Assembly: GCA_963678705.1 (NCBI GenBank)
Contig: OY783219.1
Coordinates: forward strand, 6,696,001 to 6,760,000
Direction: 5' to 3'
Length of the DNA stretch: 64,000 nt
Source: Panorpa germanica
Lineage: Eukaryota > Arthropoda > Insecta > Mecoptera > Panorpidae
Shown: in pieces, positions 23,901 through 34,069 of the stretch
Numbering within the stretch: position 1 is the stretch's first letter
Layout: every line of letters starts with the position of its first letter
The notes under the pieces: generated by a model
The model's input: the letters and a program-made list of their open reading frames with translations, nothing else
Database searches by the model: none
Told to the model about the DNA's origin: nothing
Translations under genes and position numbers: made by a program

Positions 23901-24126
23901 ATCATAAAGAAATAGGTTACAATAGGTGCCCCGTTATCAAATTAAGGGCCTTATTTAGTAAGGTTTCTTGATTTTAGATGTTTGTTTACTTACCTACGGT
24001 TGTCAGTAACATGTTGTCAAGCAGAAGTGCTATTGCAACAACGACTAGCACTAATTTGCGGGAGCCTCGGCAGCGCTGCAGCCAGCTGCCGCCAGAGGCG
24101 CTGCCTGCTGCACCCGAGACGCTCAT
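8993..24126 (-). CDS. VMAT: Vesicular monoamine transporter (VMAT, SLC18 family), complete, 11 coding exons, 495 aa
   Basis: Proton/monoamine antiporter of synaptic vesicles, MFS fold with 12 membrane segments. Coding exons in transcript order: 24126-23994, 13696-13535, 13437-13287, 13207-13149, 13065-12944, 12622-12478, 12403-12302, 11495-11269, 11183-11033, 10929-10763, 9061-8993. All junctions are GT-AG, and the phases close to 1488 nt including TAA. The start is the ATG in MSVSGAAGS, 8 nt inside an exon whose acceptor lies at 24135-24136, so a 5' UTR exon lies further upstream. Charged membrane residues known to matter in rat VMAT2 (D33, K138, D399, D426) correspond to D37 (LLLDNMLL), K132 (FASKA), D392 (GMVDSSMMP) and D419 (GDVAF). 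The spacing of the last pair, 27, is the same. The lumenal loop 1 has sequons NAT and NNS. DSSMMP rather than DASLMP favours VMAT over the acetylcholine transporter. The C-tail has KEEKTSLIL and ends NEDDEE. The first exon is far more GC-rich than its surroundings. Intron 1 is about 10.3 kb. Confidence 0.96.
9177..9919. mobile_element. TTAA-flanked MITE in VMAT's last intron
   Basis: Perfect 15 bp terminal inverted repeats, GGAGGTACAGGACGT at 9181-9195 and its complement at 9901-9915. Both are flanked directly by TTAA (9177-9180 and 9916-9919). A TTAA duplication is the hallmark of piggyBac-type insertion. The interior (about 700 bp) has no open frame and is AT-rich, so this is a non-autonomous element. 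It sits between VMAT exon 10 and the terminal exon. Confidence 0.8.
10088..10200. repeat. Short 113 bp hairpin element (CTTCTATAACGCG ends)
   Basis: The left end CTTCTATAACGCGGATT pairs with the right end AATCGCGTTATAGAAG. The sequence lies in VMAT's last intron. A second shorter version is at 31862-31911. It may be a small MITE of unknown family. Confidence 0.55.
11602..12285 (-). mobile_element. MITE family A, copy A3, next to a VMAT splice donor
   Basis: Reverse orientation, beginning AATGGGCTTGTGTCC. The right end has lost its last bases: GAGGACACT is followed by host sequence. It occupies most of the VMAT intron between exons 12403-12302 and 11495-11269. Its edge is 15 bp from the splice donor at 12300-12301. 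Confidence 0.9.
13697..13867. other. Start of VMAT intron 1 (3' side), no element seen
   Basis: Polypyrimidine-rich intron end before the exon acceptor at 13697-13698. Ordinary AT-rich intron sequence leads to the palindrome at 13868. Confidence 0.5.
13868..15439. repeat. 1.57 kb near-symmetrical palindrome made of ~145 bp repeats (foldback-like)
   Basis: The two arms are inverted copies of each other and meet at about 14655 in the hairpin GAAAAGTAAGAAG / CTTCTTACTTTTC with a 7-8 nt loop. The outermost match is TGTACGGT (13868-13875) against ACCGTACA (15432-15439). Each arm's outer part holds about four direct repeats of ~145 bp. Landmarks on the left are CATGGAC near 13876, 14022, 14166 and 14312, each followed by GATGCAGTTATGTTC. 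On the right the complement recurs near 15124, 15270 and 15413. Between these and the centre lies about 230 bp per arm of unrepeated inverted sequence (GAAATCAGCATTCAAAATTA and complement). It lies in VMAT intron 1. No open frame is of note. The layout is like foldback transposons, but the family is not recognised. Confidence 0.85.
15440..16074. other. VMAT intron 1 segment, no gene
   Basis: Mixed-composition intron. The part near 15750-16000 is less AT-rich than the surroundings, which is the only reason to mention it. No repeat with another part of the window was found. Confidence 0.45.
16075..16470. mobile_element. Old copy of Harbinger-like MITE family E (ends not seen)
   Basis: Shares several blocks in order with 52110-52640: CCTATCCGAACCTTG, CTCAGACTGGA, GTGTATCGATAAAAATTAAAG, AACTCCAATACACCC and CGATTTACGCCCGAAT. 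Terminal inverted repeats are not present, so it is a degraded internal remnant. Confidence 0.65.
16552..16990 (-). mobile_element. LINE 3' end fragment (family I), reverse copy
   Basis: The reverse complement matches the 3' part of the element at 19861-20690, including TGTAAAGCCGAAAGGC, AGAAGAAGAAGCAGAAAGTA and the purine-rich end of the coding region. On the plus strand it therefore appears as a long C/T-rich tract. The repeat TTGACTCTCTTACTTTACT / TTGACTCTCTACCTTTACT is a local duplication. No intact frame. Confidence 0.7.
17127..17292. repeat. Dispersed repeat G, copy 1
   Basis: About 165 bp matching 56658-56834 closely: GAGGTTATAAGAGCGGTATA, CTTATTCGTTTCT, GTGAGTCAGTGCT, TCGGCAGTTTATACCCCACA and GAACTCTCGTAATTTGAACT. 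No family recognised. It contains the short inverted pair GGTATAAA / TTTATACC. Confidence 0.7.
17293..18448. other. VMAT intron 1 segment with CGTAG/CTACG cluster and a small microsatellite
   Basis: Holds a GACGCC hexamer run (about 17571-17591) and at 17690-17810 a cluster of CTACG/CGTAG motifs (CTACGCCTCTACGCCTCTAC). No coding sequence. Confidence 0.5.
18449..19072 (-). mobile_element. MITE family A, copy A4
   Basis: Both ends intact: AATGGGCTTGTGTCC at 18449 and GGACACAAGCCCATT ending 19072. It lies in VMAT intron 1, reverse to copies A1 and A2, hence on the same strand as VMAT's sense. Flanks CCG and ACT give no direct duplication beyond the AT / AT at the ends. Confidence 0.92.
19073..19860. 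other. VMAT intron 1 segment, nothing recognised
   Basis: Ordinary AT-rich intron with short frames on both strands near 19050-19300 that share no protein motif I know. Confidence 0.45.
19861..20690 (+). mobile_element. LINE ORF2 C-terminus and 3' UTR (family I, R1-like)
   Basis: Frame 19867-20100 reads ARFRLGNEE, then a zinc knuckle C-X2-C-X8-H-X4-C ([18 protein letters not shown]), then a basic tail. That is the usual end of ORF2 in R1-group non-LTR elements of arthropods. The 3' UTR follows. It contains two versions of the phrase AAGAAGAAGCAGAAAG about 165 bp apart (near 20286 and 20446), showing an internal duplication. It ends with GTAAAGCCGAAAGGC and an A-rich tail. The reverse transcriptase and endonuclease are missing, so this is a 5'-truncated insertion. 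It faces an inverted partner at 16552-16990. Confidence 0.75.
20691..21049. other. VMAT intron 1 segment, nothing recognised
   Basis: AT-rich intron with no repeat or frame of note. Confidence 0.4.
21050..21850. repeat. Diverged relative of the foldback palindrome, copy 2
   Basis: Has the same centre (AAAGTAAGAAG, 8 nt, CTTCTTACTTTTC; about 21418) and the same arm phrases: GAAATCAGCATAAAAAAC, GAAAACTGCATCAAAAAG, AGCAGTTCTTTATTTCATTG. The arms no longer match each other well and carry fewer internal repeats. Confidence 0.65.
21851..23985. other. 5' side of VMAT intron 1, no gene
   Basis: Contains a local duplication of about 75 bp (23085-23135 and 23165-23215, sharing ATCTCGAGGAATTGAGAA) and a stretch near 23330-23560 rich in ATATACATG-like words. 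The open frames at 22466-22804 overlap on both strands and match no known protein. The donor of VMAT exon 1 is at 23992-23993. Confidence 0.5.
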
Positions 24127-24136
24127 CTTGTCACCT

Positions 24137-25493
24137 AAAAGAATAAAGTTAGGTAAGAATCCTATATTATAATGTTCCAGGTGTATCTGACTTGTTTATA
24201 TGTATGGTAGCTCGAAAACGGCTCTGTCAATGTTTTTGAAAATTTCCTATTTCGTAGAGAAAAAAATTGTAAGACTTTTAATTCGTTAAAGATAGAAAGT
24301 TGAAATTTGGTATGTGTATTACGGTGGTCAATGCTAACATATTTTAAAAATTAGAAATTGATAAATTGAAAAAAGGGGCGTTGAGGAAACTGGGGGGCCC
24401 GGTAGAAAGCTTTGGAGAAAACTCAAATTTTGGACTACTTAATAATAAAATATGTTATTAAGAAAAAAAAATTCAAAATTTCAAAATTTTATTTGGGAGC
24501 ACGGGGGCGGTTCTTGCCGAGAGTAAAAATTGTGCTAGAAAGTTGAAATTTTGTATATGGGTTAACTTTGGTACCTAATTTACAAATCGAAAAAAATATT
24601 CCTTGTTGAAAAAAATAATTTTTTTTATTCAGTTTATATACACACAAAAGACAGTCGTCGCTTGCGACTCTAACTCTAGTTAAATATATAAATATTATAT
24701 TACATATTATATACTTATAATAAAAATAACACTTTATTATAATAGATCTTTCAATAAGTGGAATGCTTTGTTAAATATTGATATAAAATTTATGGGCAAG
24801 GACATATTTTAAAAATATGTTTGAATATAAATATTTTACGGCTAAAATTTCACGACCGCTGAATTTTATGACCGCTTTAAATCTGACTATGCCACTTGAA
24901 ATTTTAATGTGTAAGATATGCATGGCTATAGCGGAAGTCCCCTTTTTTACTTGCATTTTATAATGTGGAGACCAATACTGATAAGGGAGCAGTATGTTAA
25001 GGATATTTTAACATAATTTTGTAATTCTGTCATTAAATAAAAGCAAAATCTTTTTTCTAATATAAGAATTTATGTAACACTATGTAATCTTGGGTAAAAT
25101 GTTTTATTAACGTCAGGAAAGGTAAATTTATAACAAAAGATATTTTTTGTTATGTAATCTTACATTATATTAACCTAATAAATGTTTTGTAAAAGGTAAA
25201 CATTCTTATTTTGAATAAACCTTACGTAAACGTAACTGTGTTAAGCGGGAAGAAACTATATTGAAACTATAGTGCTGACAGAACTCACTATGCATAATGT
25301 TAAGTTATTAAAAAATTAGATAAAAAGGAATTGACAAATTAAATAATAAACTTTAAATGTCGTTTCTTTGATTTCAGGTAAGATAGTATGATTTAAGTTA
25401 AACAGTGTAATTGTTATAATGTGTATGTAAATTACTAAAATAAAAGTCTTTGATTTCAGAAGCAATAACACATAAGTTTGAATAAAATTTTAC
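24137..25493. other. Upstream of VMAT coding exon 1
   Basis: Should contain, or lie before, the VMAT 5' UTR exon and promoter, but I cannot locate them. Two imperfect direct repeats sharing TAGAAAGTTGAAATTT (about 24293 and 24535) suggest a degraded repeat at 24200-24600. Otherwise AT-rich. Confidence 0.4.
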
Positions 25494-26132
25494 AATGGGC
25501 TTGTGTCCTCATTTTTTAGTGGTTGATTTTTCAATTGTTGATTGAAATGGATGTTAATAAATGTGTATTGGCGTGTCTATTTTATTAAATATCTAAATAT
25601 TGATGGAGATATAGCAATTAAAAGTTTGAATTGTAGTTTTAGCGCTAGAAATGGTCGGCCATATTTGTATGACGTAAAATGCATTTTAACGTCAGTTATT
25701 TGTTGAGTAGGTCAGTGCTGTGGTAATGTTTTGTAGCTGTTGGTAGTCAAATAATCAAGTCAAATCAAAGAATAATAAGTTTTTATTTTATTTAACCCTG
25801 TTAAGGCAGACATAATATTGAAATTTTATTGTTCCTTGAAATAGCTGTAAATAATATTTGATATTTTGATATATAAATACATATAGCAGAGATTTATGAG
25901 CTGTAAGGTTGGTAACCTTACACAAGGATTGTGATGTCACATGCACTTGGAATGTGTACAACGTTGAATCCCTTTAATAATTAAAGAGACAAAATGACTT
26001 TTTTAATTGTTAATATCTCCTGAAATATAAGGAGTTATTAAAAAATAATTGAACATTTGAGGTTCTAGTAACCCATTTTATCAATATATAGTACACTTTT
26101 ATAGAAATTAAGACATAGGACACAAGCCCATT
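25494..26132 (+). mobile_element. MITE family A, copy A5 (both ends intact)
   Basis: AATGGGCTTGTGTCC at 25494 and GGACACAAGCCCATT ending 26132, with the full core. It is a good reference copy for the family: 639 bp with no open frame. Confidence 0.93.
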
Positions 26133-26805
26133 TCTATAATGTCTTATATATATACAGCTATAACTCAATAAATTGGCGCGTATGTTAATATATGATGAAT
26201 ATACAAATCTATATATATTCCAGACTATTTAAATACCCCTCTCTTCTCAATCTACATATCATTTCGTTACCCCCACTCCCTTTATGAGTTTCACACCCCG
26301 TTTACAACAAGTTTATATTTATTCATCGTAGTAATAACATCTCAAGATACTGTCATACACCCTCCCTCTCTTTCCTTCCTATTTTCACTACTCTTACTCC
26401 ATCCCTCACTCCCATTCTTTTCCCGATAATTTAATTTCATCTTTTTCAAATGCACAATTTAATTTCGTTCTTCTTTACAGTTCAATAGAGTTAGTTTAAA
26501 AATTAATTTCATTTATATTTGTCGACATTTTTTTTTTATTTCAAATTGTTCGTCAAATCGAATGTTCTGAATGTCAGATCCAGCGTTGAAATGTGAGGAA
26601 ATTGAGAGGGTAGGTTATTTCACTCGTATGTTAGGGGTAGTTACGTGAGAAATGGGGGTGTTATAATAGGGTATATTAGCACGTTTATTGAATTTAATCG
26701 AAATTTGTGTATAGCATTTAATGTGTGATATTCGTACCGTGATATACACCTTTATAAGATTAAGTTTGGTGATTCAAGTAAAGAAATTGTAACTAGTTTT
26801 TAAAT
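26133..26805. other. Intergenic, C/T-rich stretch
   Basis: The interval 26230-26420 is unusually rich in C and T (CCCTCCCTCTCTTTCC). Similar pyrimidine tracts occur at 27730-27800 and 31590-31630. No gene seen. Confidence 0.4.
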
Positions 26806-27440
26806 AATTGGTAAAATCGATAGAAAAAGCATATTTTCTATAACGTTTTTTGACGACACAGTTAATATATAATTATTTCTATAATTACTACATGATAAAA
26901 TAATATTTGAAAAATACTTTGTGAAATTTTCATAATTAAATATCAAGAAATGAGGTAATGACAGCGAATCTCCGCAGACGTTACAAGAAAAAGTTTCATT
27001 GCGGTGCCACTCATAATTCATCATTGGATTTTCTGAAATCGGAAAACTAAAATGATTTTATTAGTTAATAAGTTTCTGCAGGTAACCCCTGTCGTTTTTT
27101 TTCTTTTATTGGTTTTTCAATTTTTTACAGCACTTAAAAATCAAAATATCGATTTTTCATGAAAGAAATCAAAAACTTTGTTATTTTAAAATACATTAAA
27201 ATTAAAAAAATAACAAAATACTGGATAGCGTTACCTCGGCATTTATGTAAAGAAAGTGTGTGCAAAATTTTAAAAGGATCGGTCTAGTAGATTTTGAGCT
27301 AGAGAGGACATCGACTCTGAAAAAGCTAATTCTGAGAAAAATGCGTTAAAAAGTTTCGAAGAAAGACGAAACCAGATCAGAGGCCTAAAACTCTATATCT
27401 ATATGTTGTATATTAATATAATTAAATTTAAAAAAGTTTA
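26806..27440 (+). mobile_element. Repeat family B, copy B1
   Basis: Shares with four other copies, in order: TAATATATAATTATTTCTAT, CTCCGCAGACGT, TTTCATTGCGGTGCCACTC, TAAGTTTCTGCAGGTAAC, TTTTTCATGAAAGAAATC, CGTTACCTCGGCATTTATGT, TCTGAAAAAGCTAA. The CCCCTTAA end is lost here. Confidence 0.8.
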
Positions 27441-29668
27441 AACTTTGACCTTAAATAAATATAAGCACGTGGTAAATAAAGTGATGTTTAATTTTTATAG
27501 TAAAATAACGTCACTCAGCGTTTGGTAGCGAACGAGTACTTTCAAATTTTAAGTAGCTATATCTCTGTATATATATAGTTGATCCGTATTACAATCGAAC
27601 GCAATGAATAAAATAAAATAACCTAGTATTTATAATCATAAGCCACTAAAATGCTTTTAACAGAACTTACAATACATAAAAGCAGAGATTTGAACAATGC
27701 AATGTATTTTATTCTTTTTTCTTTTATTTAAGTACCACCCACTTCATCTCCCTCTCTAACCACACTTCGTTTTCCTTTCCTTTTCCCTTCCTCACTCTCC
27801 ATCCATTTATACAACCACTAAGTCTTTCCAGCTTCAACAATCCGCGACAACGGCAGCATATTTCAATTTGCCAATCTATATTGATTCCCTGGAGTCTTCC
27901 AGTAAGTCTGAGGTACTTATAGGTACAATTGATGATAGATAGTTAATGCCTGGAATCCAGGACTCTAGTGCAACAACTCCTGTTACGGTTTACAGGAATC
28001 TAATGTAATCCCTTGAGTCAATCAGACCTCTGGAGGAAATTAAGTAATGAATGATGAGGTAAATTGGTTGCGGATTGATTTTGATTCGGTACATAATTGG
28101 TGTAAGCAGCAAGAAGCACTTAAGACAACTTGGAAAGAGTAACCACACCCTAAAGCGTGCCATGTCAAAACTTTAAAAACCGTTTCTCTCAAATTGTGTC
28201 ATTCAAAACAGTGCGTAGTTTAAAGAAAAAAAGAAGAGATTTCCATTAAGTTACTAGCGAGTGAGAGCCAAGACTACGAACCATGATTTAGTCATCTAAA
28301 AAGGCACTCAGTGTGAAGGTAAGTAGTCTAAATTTGAAAGAGCTATTTCCTCGAACTAACTGTCATAATGCTCATACATTCTCAAACAAGTAATTTAGAT
28401 GAAAATGATTCAAACTTTCATTGTATTAGAAAGAGTAAGGTTTGGCAATTATGAATGCAAAATGATATCGGACAAATGTCCACCAGGACCATGCTGTTGG
28501 CACTATTGAAAAAGCAAAGTTCTTGCTGAAAAACACTATATTTCGAATCTACGTTATACAATATTTAAAGTATCTTTCATTTGACTGAACAATCAACATC
28601 CATGATTCTTTCAGTCCACAAGTAAATCATCATCTTTGGTCTTTGGTTTCAAGCAGTCTATTCAACAACAATGGTTATATTCTTCTTCTTTTTCTTATTC
28701 TTATTCTCTGTAAACATTTATTGACATGTAACAAACATTTTTTTAATTTATTTGTGAAAAGGAATATCAAACAGTTTTTTCTTTACAAGAAAGAAAAATA
28801 AAATCTGTTTTTCTGTTTACCAGAAACCTGTTGCTTTGCTTTGGAGATGGCGTAAAAGGTTGCAATAATTAAGAATAAAATATGGAGTCGATGTAATAGT
28901 GACAACAACTAAGCCTGAAGGGTTTCTTGCTTAGTGCTGGTGCTATGGATACTCTAGTTCTTCATCTAACATATTTAAAAAAACTACAATGTCATCAGTT
29001 TTTTAATGAAAGAAGAGTATAACCTTTGTTTATCTTTATATTTTATAGCTCGCATAAATCGAATTCATTTCTTTGTTTCTTTCCAGTTGATCATCGTCTG
29101 TGTTTGTTTGTGTGTCTTTTATTTACTTTCTCATTCATTTTTTATCAAACTGAACTACAGCAAAACGTGGCCAGGTTTAGCTAGCTAAGTATAAAGACTA
29201 ATATGCATTAATGTGTAAATATAAAAACTAAGTATTAATATTTTTGTTGTTGACAAACTCATAATTTTTACAGCAAATATGTAATTCTGCTCAAATTTAA
29301 AACTAATGCAATTAAAACTATAGTATAATATAATTACAATCTGGAAGTTGGTTGAAATTGGACGCAGATGCTTGTAAGTACGTCGTAAGGCGTATGCATC
29401 ACTGTACACGTGTAGATGATAGTTCAAAGACACATTAAATTGAGTTGTGCACTTGATGAAGCGTAGATTGTGATAGTTTGGGCTTATCTGGTTATTAAAT
29501 TGACTATCCGATTGTGATTGATTAATTTGAGCGGGAAATTTGACCAGTCTCTGAATGTAACTAGCGTTAAATGGTGCCCATGTAACTGAACGACTTTAAA
29601 AGAAACTTTGAATAATATAAATGTTAGAGTTTACAATGACAAAACTGTGATATGCCTGAAGATGATGA
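27441..29668. other. Intergenic, nothing recognised
   Basis: Mixed-composition DNA without a protein frame of note. Near 27890-28020 there are short near-inverted phrases (TGGAATCCAGGACTC and ACAGGAATCTAATG) but no defined element. Confidence 0.4.
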
Positions 29669-29890
29669 AGCTATATGCTTGAGGAATATAGGCAGATATT
29701 TGAAAGCAGGGAAAGTCTGAAAAACCTTATTGACTTTATCAATGAAACTAATTTAATCTCTTTATTTTAAATACCCTTACTCGTGTCTATAAGTTGTAAA
29801 TAATGTATTGTAAATGTTTTTGAATCTATATATTGTTTCAAGTGCTAATAACTTTTGAAAGTTATGAACTCAAATAAATATTAAAAAACA
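29669..29890 (+). repeat. Dispersed repeat D, copy 1 (A-rich 3' end)
   Basis: Matches 57066-57270 and 50471-50570: GAGGAATATAGGCAGATATT, TTATTGACTTTATCAATG, CTCTTTATTTTAA, AAGTGCTAATAACTTTTGAA. It ends AATAAATATTAAAAAAC, like a retroposon tail. Family unknown. Confidence 0.65.
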
Positions 29891-30742
29891 AAATCCACTT
29901 GTTGAATTTTTCGGTTTTATTGAACTGTCTTTAAATGAATGCGTTGAATAATTTAATATTACGCAATAATTTAAAATTTATTTTCATCTATTACAGTTTT
30001 TTATATGATTTTTAAATTATATTAAATTTAACTCATATGAATTTATAATTATTTTATTATCCAAAGAAAATAATTTTAAAAAATATTAAAAAAAAAAAAA
30101 AAAAACTGATGAAACAAAATTAAAGAATGTTTAACTTTAACCGGAACAAAAGTCAAAAAGCACCCTAGCGAGAAGAACAAGAACTACCGCACCCTCATCC
30201 CCTATACTAGACGGCTTCCAGCTGGAACCCCACAAAACCAAAACTTTATATATCTCTTTTCTGAGGCAGGGTCTTATATCGCCATATCGGTATAATACTA
30301 CGGAGGATTTATTTTATAATTTAAGATGTTTACGAAATAAAATAAATCTTGACTCATTGTAATAGACTTATTTATTATTGTTTAGCATCAGTCTACTTAT
30401 TTATCTACAGGAAAATACTGATGATCTACTTGGATATAGAGTTTTAAGTTATATCAAAGAAGCATACAAGAATGGCTCTTTTTGCAACTAGAGAAAATAT
30501 AAAAATAAATTATAAAAGACTGACGTTAACGTATCTTAAGTAAAAGAAATATAATAACTAATTTATTTTAACATACCCAAATGATACGACGTTTTATTAT
30601 ATTATTACATTTTGTAAATATAACTAGTTAGAGTTCTTGTTCTATAATACTACAATTAATTATAGCTACACTTATCTAGTAGCTTACATTTCAATAATTA
30701 CATGGTGTGGTAGAGATTGCTCCAATGAACAATTCTACATGA
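29891..30742. other. Intergenic, includes an A-run
   Basis: Holds an A-run of about 19 at 30087-30105 followed by a less AT-rich 200 bp. It may be the tail of an unrecognised retroposon. Confidence 0.35.
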
Positions 30743-31110
30743 TTAGGTTACTAGGTCCGAGGGTTTAGTCATACGAAGTCTTCAAACATCATTACTATCA
30801 AGCGACATTTGCGTCACGGCGATGTTTTCGTGGTTACGAAGTCTCAACTCGTGTTTCGCTGCTATAGATTTGATTTCTTCTCCGACTGTGTTGATCTTCA
30901 GGTCTCTATGTATGTTATCATTGCGGATATACCACGGAGCATTAACTATTCTTCGCAGAACTTTATTTTGGAACGTTTGTATTGCTTGGTGCAACACCAG
31001 AGTTGCAGTCCATACGTCCACACTGGCTTTAGCACTTGTTTAGACATAAGCAGCTTGTTTTCAATGTTTAGTTCAGAGCGTCGTCCAATTAGCGAATACA
31101 TATTCTTGTT
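30743..31110 (-). pseudogene. Jockey-type LINE, end of reverse transcriptase ORF (fragment)
   Basis: Read on the minus strand: MYSLIGRRSELN, KQVLKPVWTYGLQLW, then after a frame change QAIQTFQNKVLRRIVNAPWY, IRNDNIHRDLKI, and finally KPSDLVT before TAA at 30743-30745. These are the standard closing blocks of Jockey-clade ORF2 (thumb and connection region). The copy has at least one frameshift, near 31000, and an in-frame stop just before the last block. The rest of the element is absent. Confidence 0.85.
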
Positions 31111-32549
31111 ATATTATGTTAGAGTCAGATTTAAGATTAACCAGTTAGGGTGAGATTTTTCCCGACAAATAAAGAGAAAAGTTAATACAATTTAAAAGGG
31201 AAGCGGAAATTGCAAATTGAGAAAATAAACATATAAGTCTAAAAAATTAGACTCAATTTTAAATGAGAAATATTAATGCAAATATGAAGAATGTATCAAT
31301 AAGAGGTGACTATTTTGTTTTTAAATTAAAACATAAAATAACAGAGATATCTGTTAGTTTCTTTATTTACTGTAACAACATTACATGGAAAATATTTAAA
31401 AAATCTCTGATAAACAAGTCTTTATTTTATTTAAAATACAAATTAATCAGTTGGTAATTCATTATTTCAAGACAGTATATTAATTACTTCGAAAACGTTT
31501 TGAATAATTGTGTAATAAAATCTCTTTATATATATTAAATTTATTGAAATTTTTATTAAGCATATTGTAATCGTCGTGAGTATCATCCCTTCCCTTCTAC
31601 CTCTCTCCCCACCGATACTTAACCCCTCTCAATGAACCCATAAAACGTTCACTTTTATGTGTTATTAATTTAAAAAAAAATATATTCCAATCTTTATTGA
31701 AATTAAAGCAATACTTAATTAATAATTAAATTGAATAGCGAAACATTTTTATGATTTAAAATTAAGAGCTTTATTTCAATTATGATGAGGATTTAGGTTA
31801 TTCATAAGAAAATATTATTAATAAGATTAAAGATAAGTTTTTTAAAGTTTTACTGTAGGTTCTTCTATAACGCGATGATTATTATATGCGTTGAAATCGT
31901 ATTATAAGAAATCCTGCAAGAACAACCTTTTGCAATGTTTTGTTTGGTGGGAGTAGAAAACTCACTTTTGACGTCTAAAGACCGACAACAGCCCGAACTT
32001 CTTCCAAGATGAACGTTGGACACATGACATTAGACACACATAGTTCCAGCATCGACCACACGCTGCGTTCAACCATCAAGCGTCCAACGTTGGAAGTAGC
32101 ATCGTTTGGTGCCGGTTTCAACTTAGTTGGCATAAAAACGAACTTACAAGTATAAGCATTTAACATTTCAATCTAAAAATATTTGCATAATTTATAAAAA
32201 TATATATTTTTTTATTCACTATAAGACTCGTGACGTCATTTCAATTGTATCTCACTCTCCTTTCTCCAACACACTCCCTCACCAATCTAGTAAGCTTTAT
32301 TTTCTTCTTCTTATTGCTAGATCATGAAGGTCCTAGGGAATTCAGATAATCCTCGAAGGGCTGCCGCGCAGAAAGCAGTTTGAAATGAAGGGATTGTTCT
32401 AGGAACCTCGTCCTACCCCTGATTGTTATATAAGGGATGTTTTCGAAATTATTTCCAAGACATATTATTATTATAGATTTTGTTTTGTTTGGGAAAATAT
32501 AAAAATTATGCTTATATGATGAAGATGATACTTCAAAGTACTGTTTCAC
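31111..32549. other. Intergenic with a short hairpin element
   Basis: At 31862-31911 lies a 50 bp hairpin, CTTCTATAACGCGAT with a loose complement AATCGTATTATAAGAA, related to 10088-10200. A C/T-rich tract lies at 31590-31630. The frame at 31975-32166 has no known motif. Confidence 0.45.
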
Positions 32550-33243
32550 TTAAGGGGAGGGGTAAGGTCATTATTTTAAATTTATTTATATTAATGTACA
32601 ACATATTAAGTTTATTGTGTAAAAATTTGAAGTTGATTGGAGTAAAACTGTCGAAGATATAGAGTTTTAAGTTTTCACCTCTCTGGTCTGGTTTCGTCTT
32701 CTTTGAAACTTTTAAACGCGTTTTTCTCACACTTAACTCTTTCAGAGTCGGTGTCCTCTCTAGCTCAAAATCTACTACATCGATCCTGTTGAAATTTTGC
32801 ACACTCTTTCTTTACATAAATGCCGAGGTAACGCTGTCGAGTTTCTTTTCATTTTTACTATTAATTTAAAATAACAAAGTTTCTGATTTTTCATGAAAAA
32901 TCGGTATTTTGACTTCTAAGTGCTGTAAAACATTGAAAAATTATTAAAAAAACAAAAACTCGACAGCGTTACCTGCAGAAACTTATCAACTAATGAAATC
33001 ATTTTGGTTTTTCGATTTCAGAAAATCCAGTGATGAGTTATGAGTAGCAACGCAATGTTACTTTTTTTTGTGACGTCAGCGCAGATTCGCTGTCAATGCC
33101 TCATTTCTTGGTATTTATTTATGAAAATTTCACAAAGTGTTCTTTAAATGTCATTTTATCATGTAGTAATTATATAAATAATTATATATTATCTGTGTCG
33201 TCAGAAAACATTATCGAAAATTTGCTTTTTTTTATCGATTTGA
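32550..33243 (-). mobile_element. Repeat family B, copy B2 (longest)
   Basis: Reverse orientation. Begins TTAAGGGGAGGGGTAAGG (32550) and ends near TTTATCGATTTGAG. Inside, GGTAACGCTGTCGAGTTT (32828) and AAAACTCGACAGCGTTACC (32956-32975) form an inverted pair about 150 bp across. This gives the best view of the family. Confidence 0.85.
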
Positions 33244-34069
33244 GCTGGACCCTATGTGACTAGTATATAGTATTAAAGCATCAGATATATACTGCACTTC
33301 TCCCTTAATATTTAGCTAGCCATAAGCTTAACTCAAAGCTGCTTATACGTTTTTATAATAGGTAATTCATACCGTACGCGTGCTACATGTTTTTAACCAA
33401 TGATTTACTTACTATATCCGCTATATAATCTAATTCCGATAGAATTATTTGATTTATATTTCAATTTCAGGCTCTTTCATTTAATTACCTTCAAATAATC
33501 TTTGAATATCCAAGTCATGCGACTCAAGAGTTATTTTATTCAATCATTTCTCAAGTTTTATTTTTTGATTAGCTCTGAATTTCTTCATACAAACTGAATC
33601 GAATATGTACGCTCTCTATCTCTAAAGAAAACAACAAGATCTCTCTCTCTGTCTCTGTCTCTCTTCAACTTGCTTACTCTTCCTTTCTCTGCCCCTAAAA
33701 CATTTATTGTTCACATAAAGAAAGCAATAAAGATTTATAAAGAATATTGCTGCTTCCTTTATTGCAGATTTAGTTAGTGGAAGGATAATGGTATGTAAAA
33801 ACTATTACTTGTTTTTAATATTAAATTTAAAACGTTTTATCTTAAGAGCTATGTGTTGTTTTGAGAAATCTCGCGTAGAAACATCACAATAACAAATACA
33901 GAAATTTTACTGTAAACAGCTTCCTCAGTTTATGGTTCCTTCCTCATGTATTTAAGGTTTATTTAATATAAGAAAGTTTACCTTTTTATGGGTCGTCGGT
34001 TTGAGTAAACTAGGTTCTTTCTTCGTAAAAGAAGATGCAGTTTTGTTATGTTTTAATTTAATTTATTAT
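33244..34069. other. Intergenic, nothing recognised
   Basis: AT-rich, with a TCTCTCTCTGTCTCTGTCTC microsatellite near 33643-33664. The right edge (33980-34060) has GATGCAGTTTTGTTATG, which ties it to the foldback family that follows. Confidence 0.45.

Noticed and set aside
23978-24172. 64-codon plus-strand frame
   Set aside because: It is the antisense of VMAT coding exon 1, which has full support on the minus strand.
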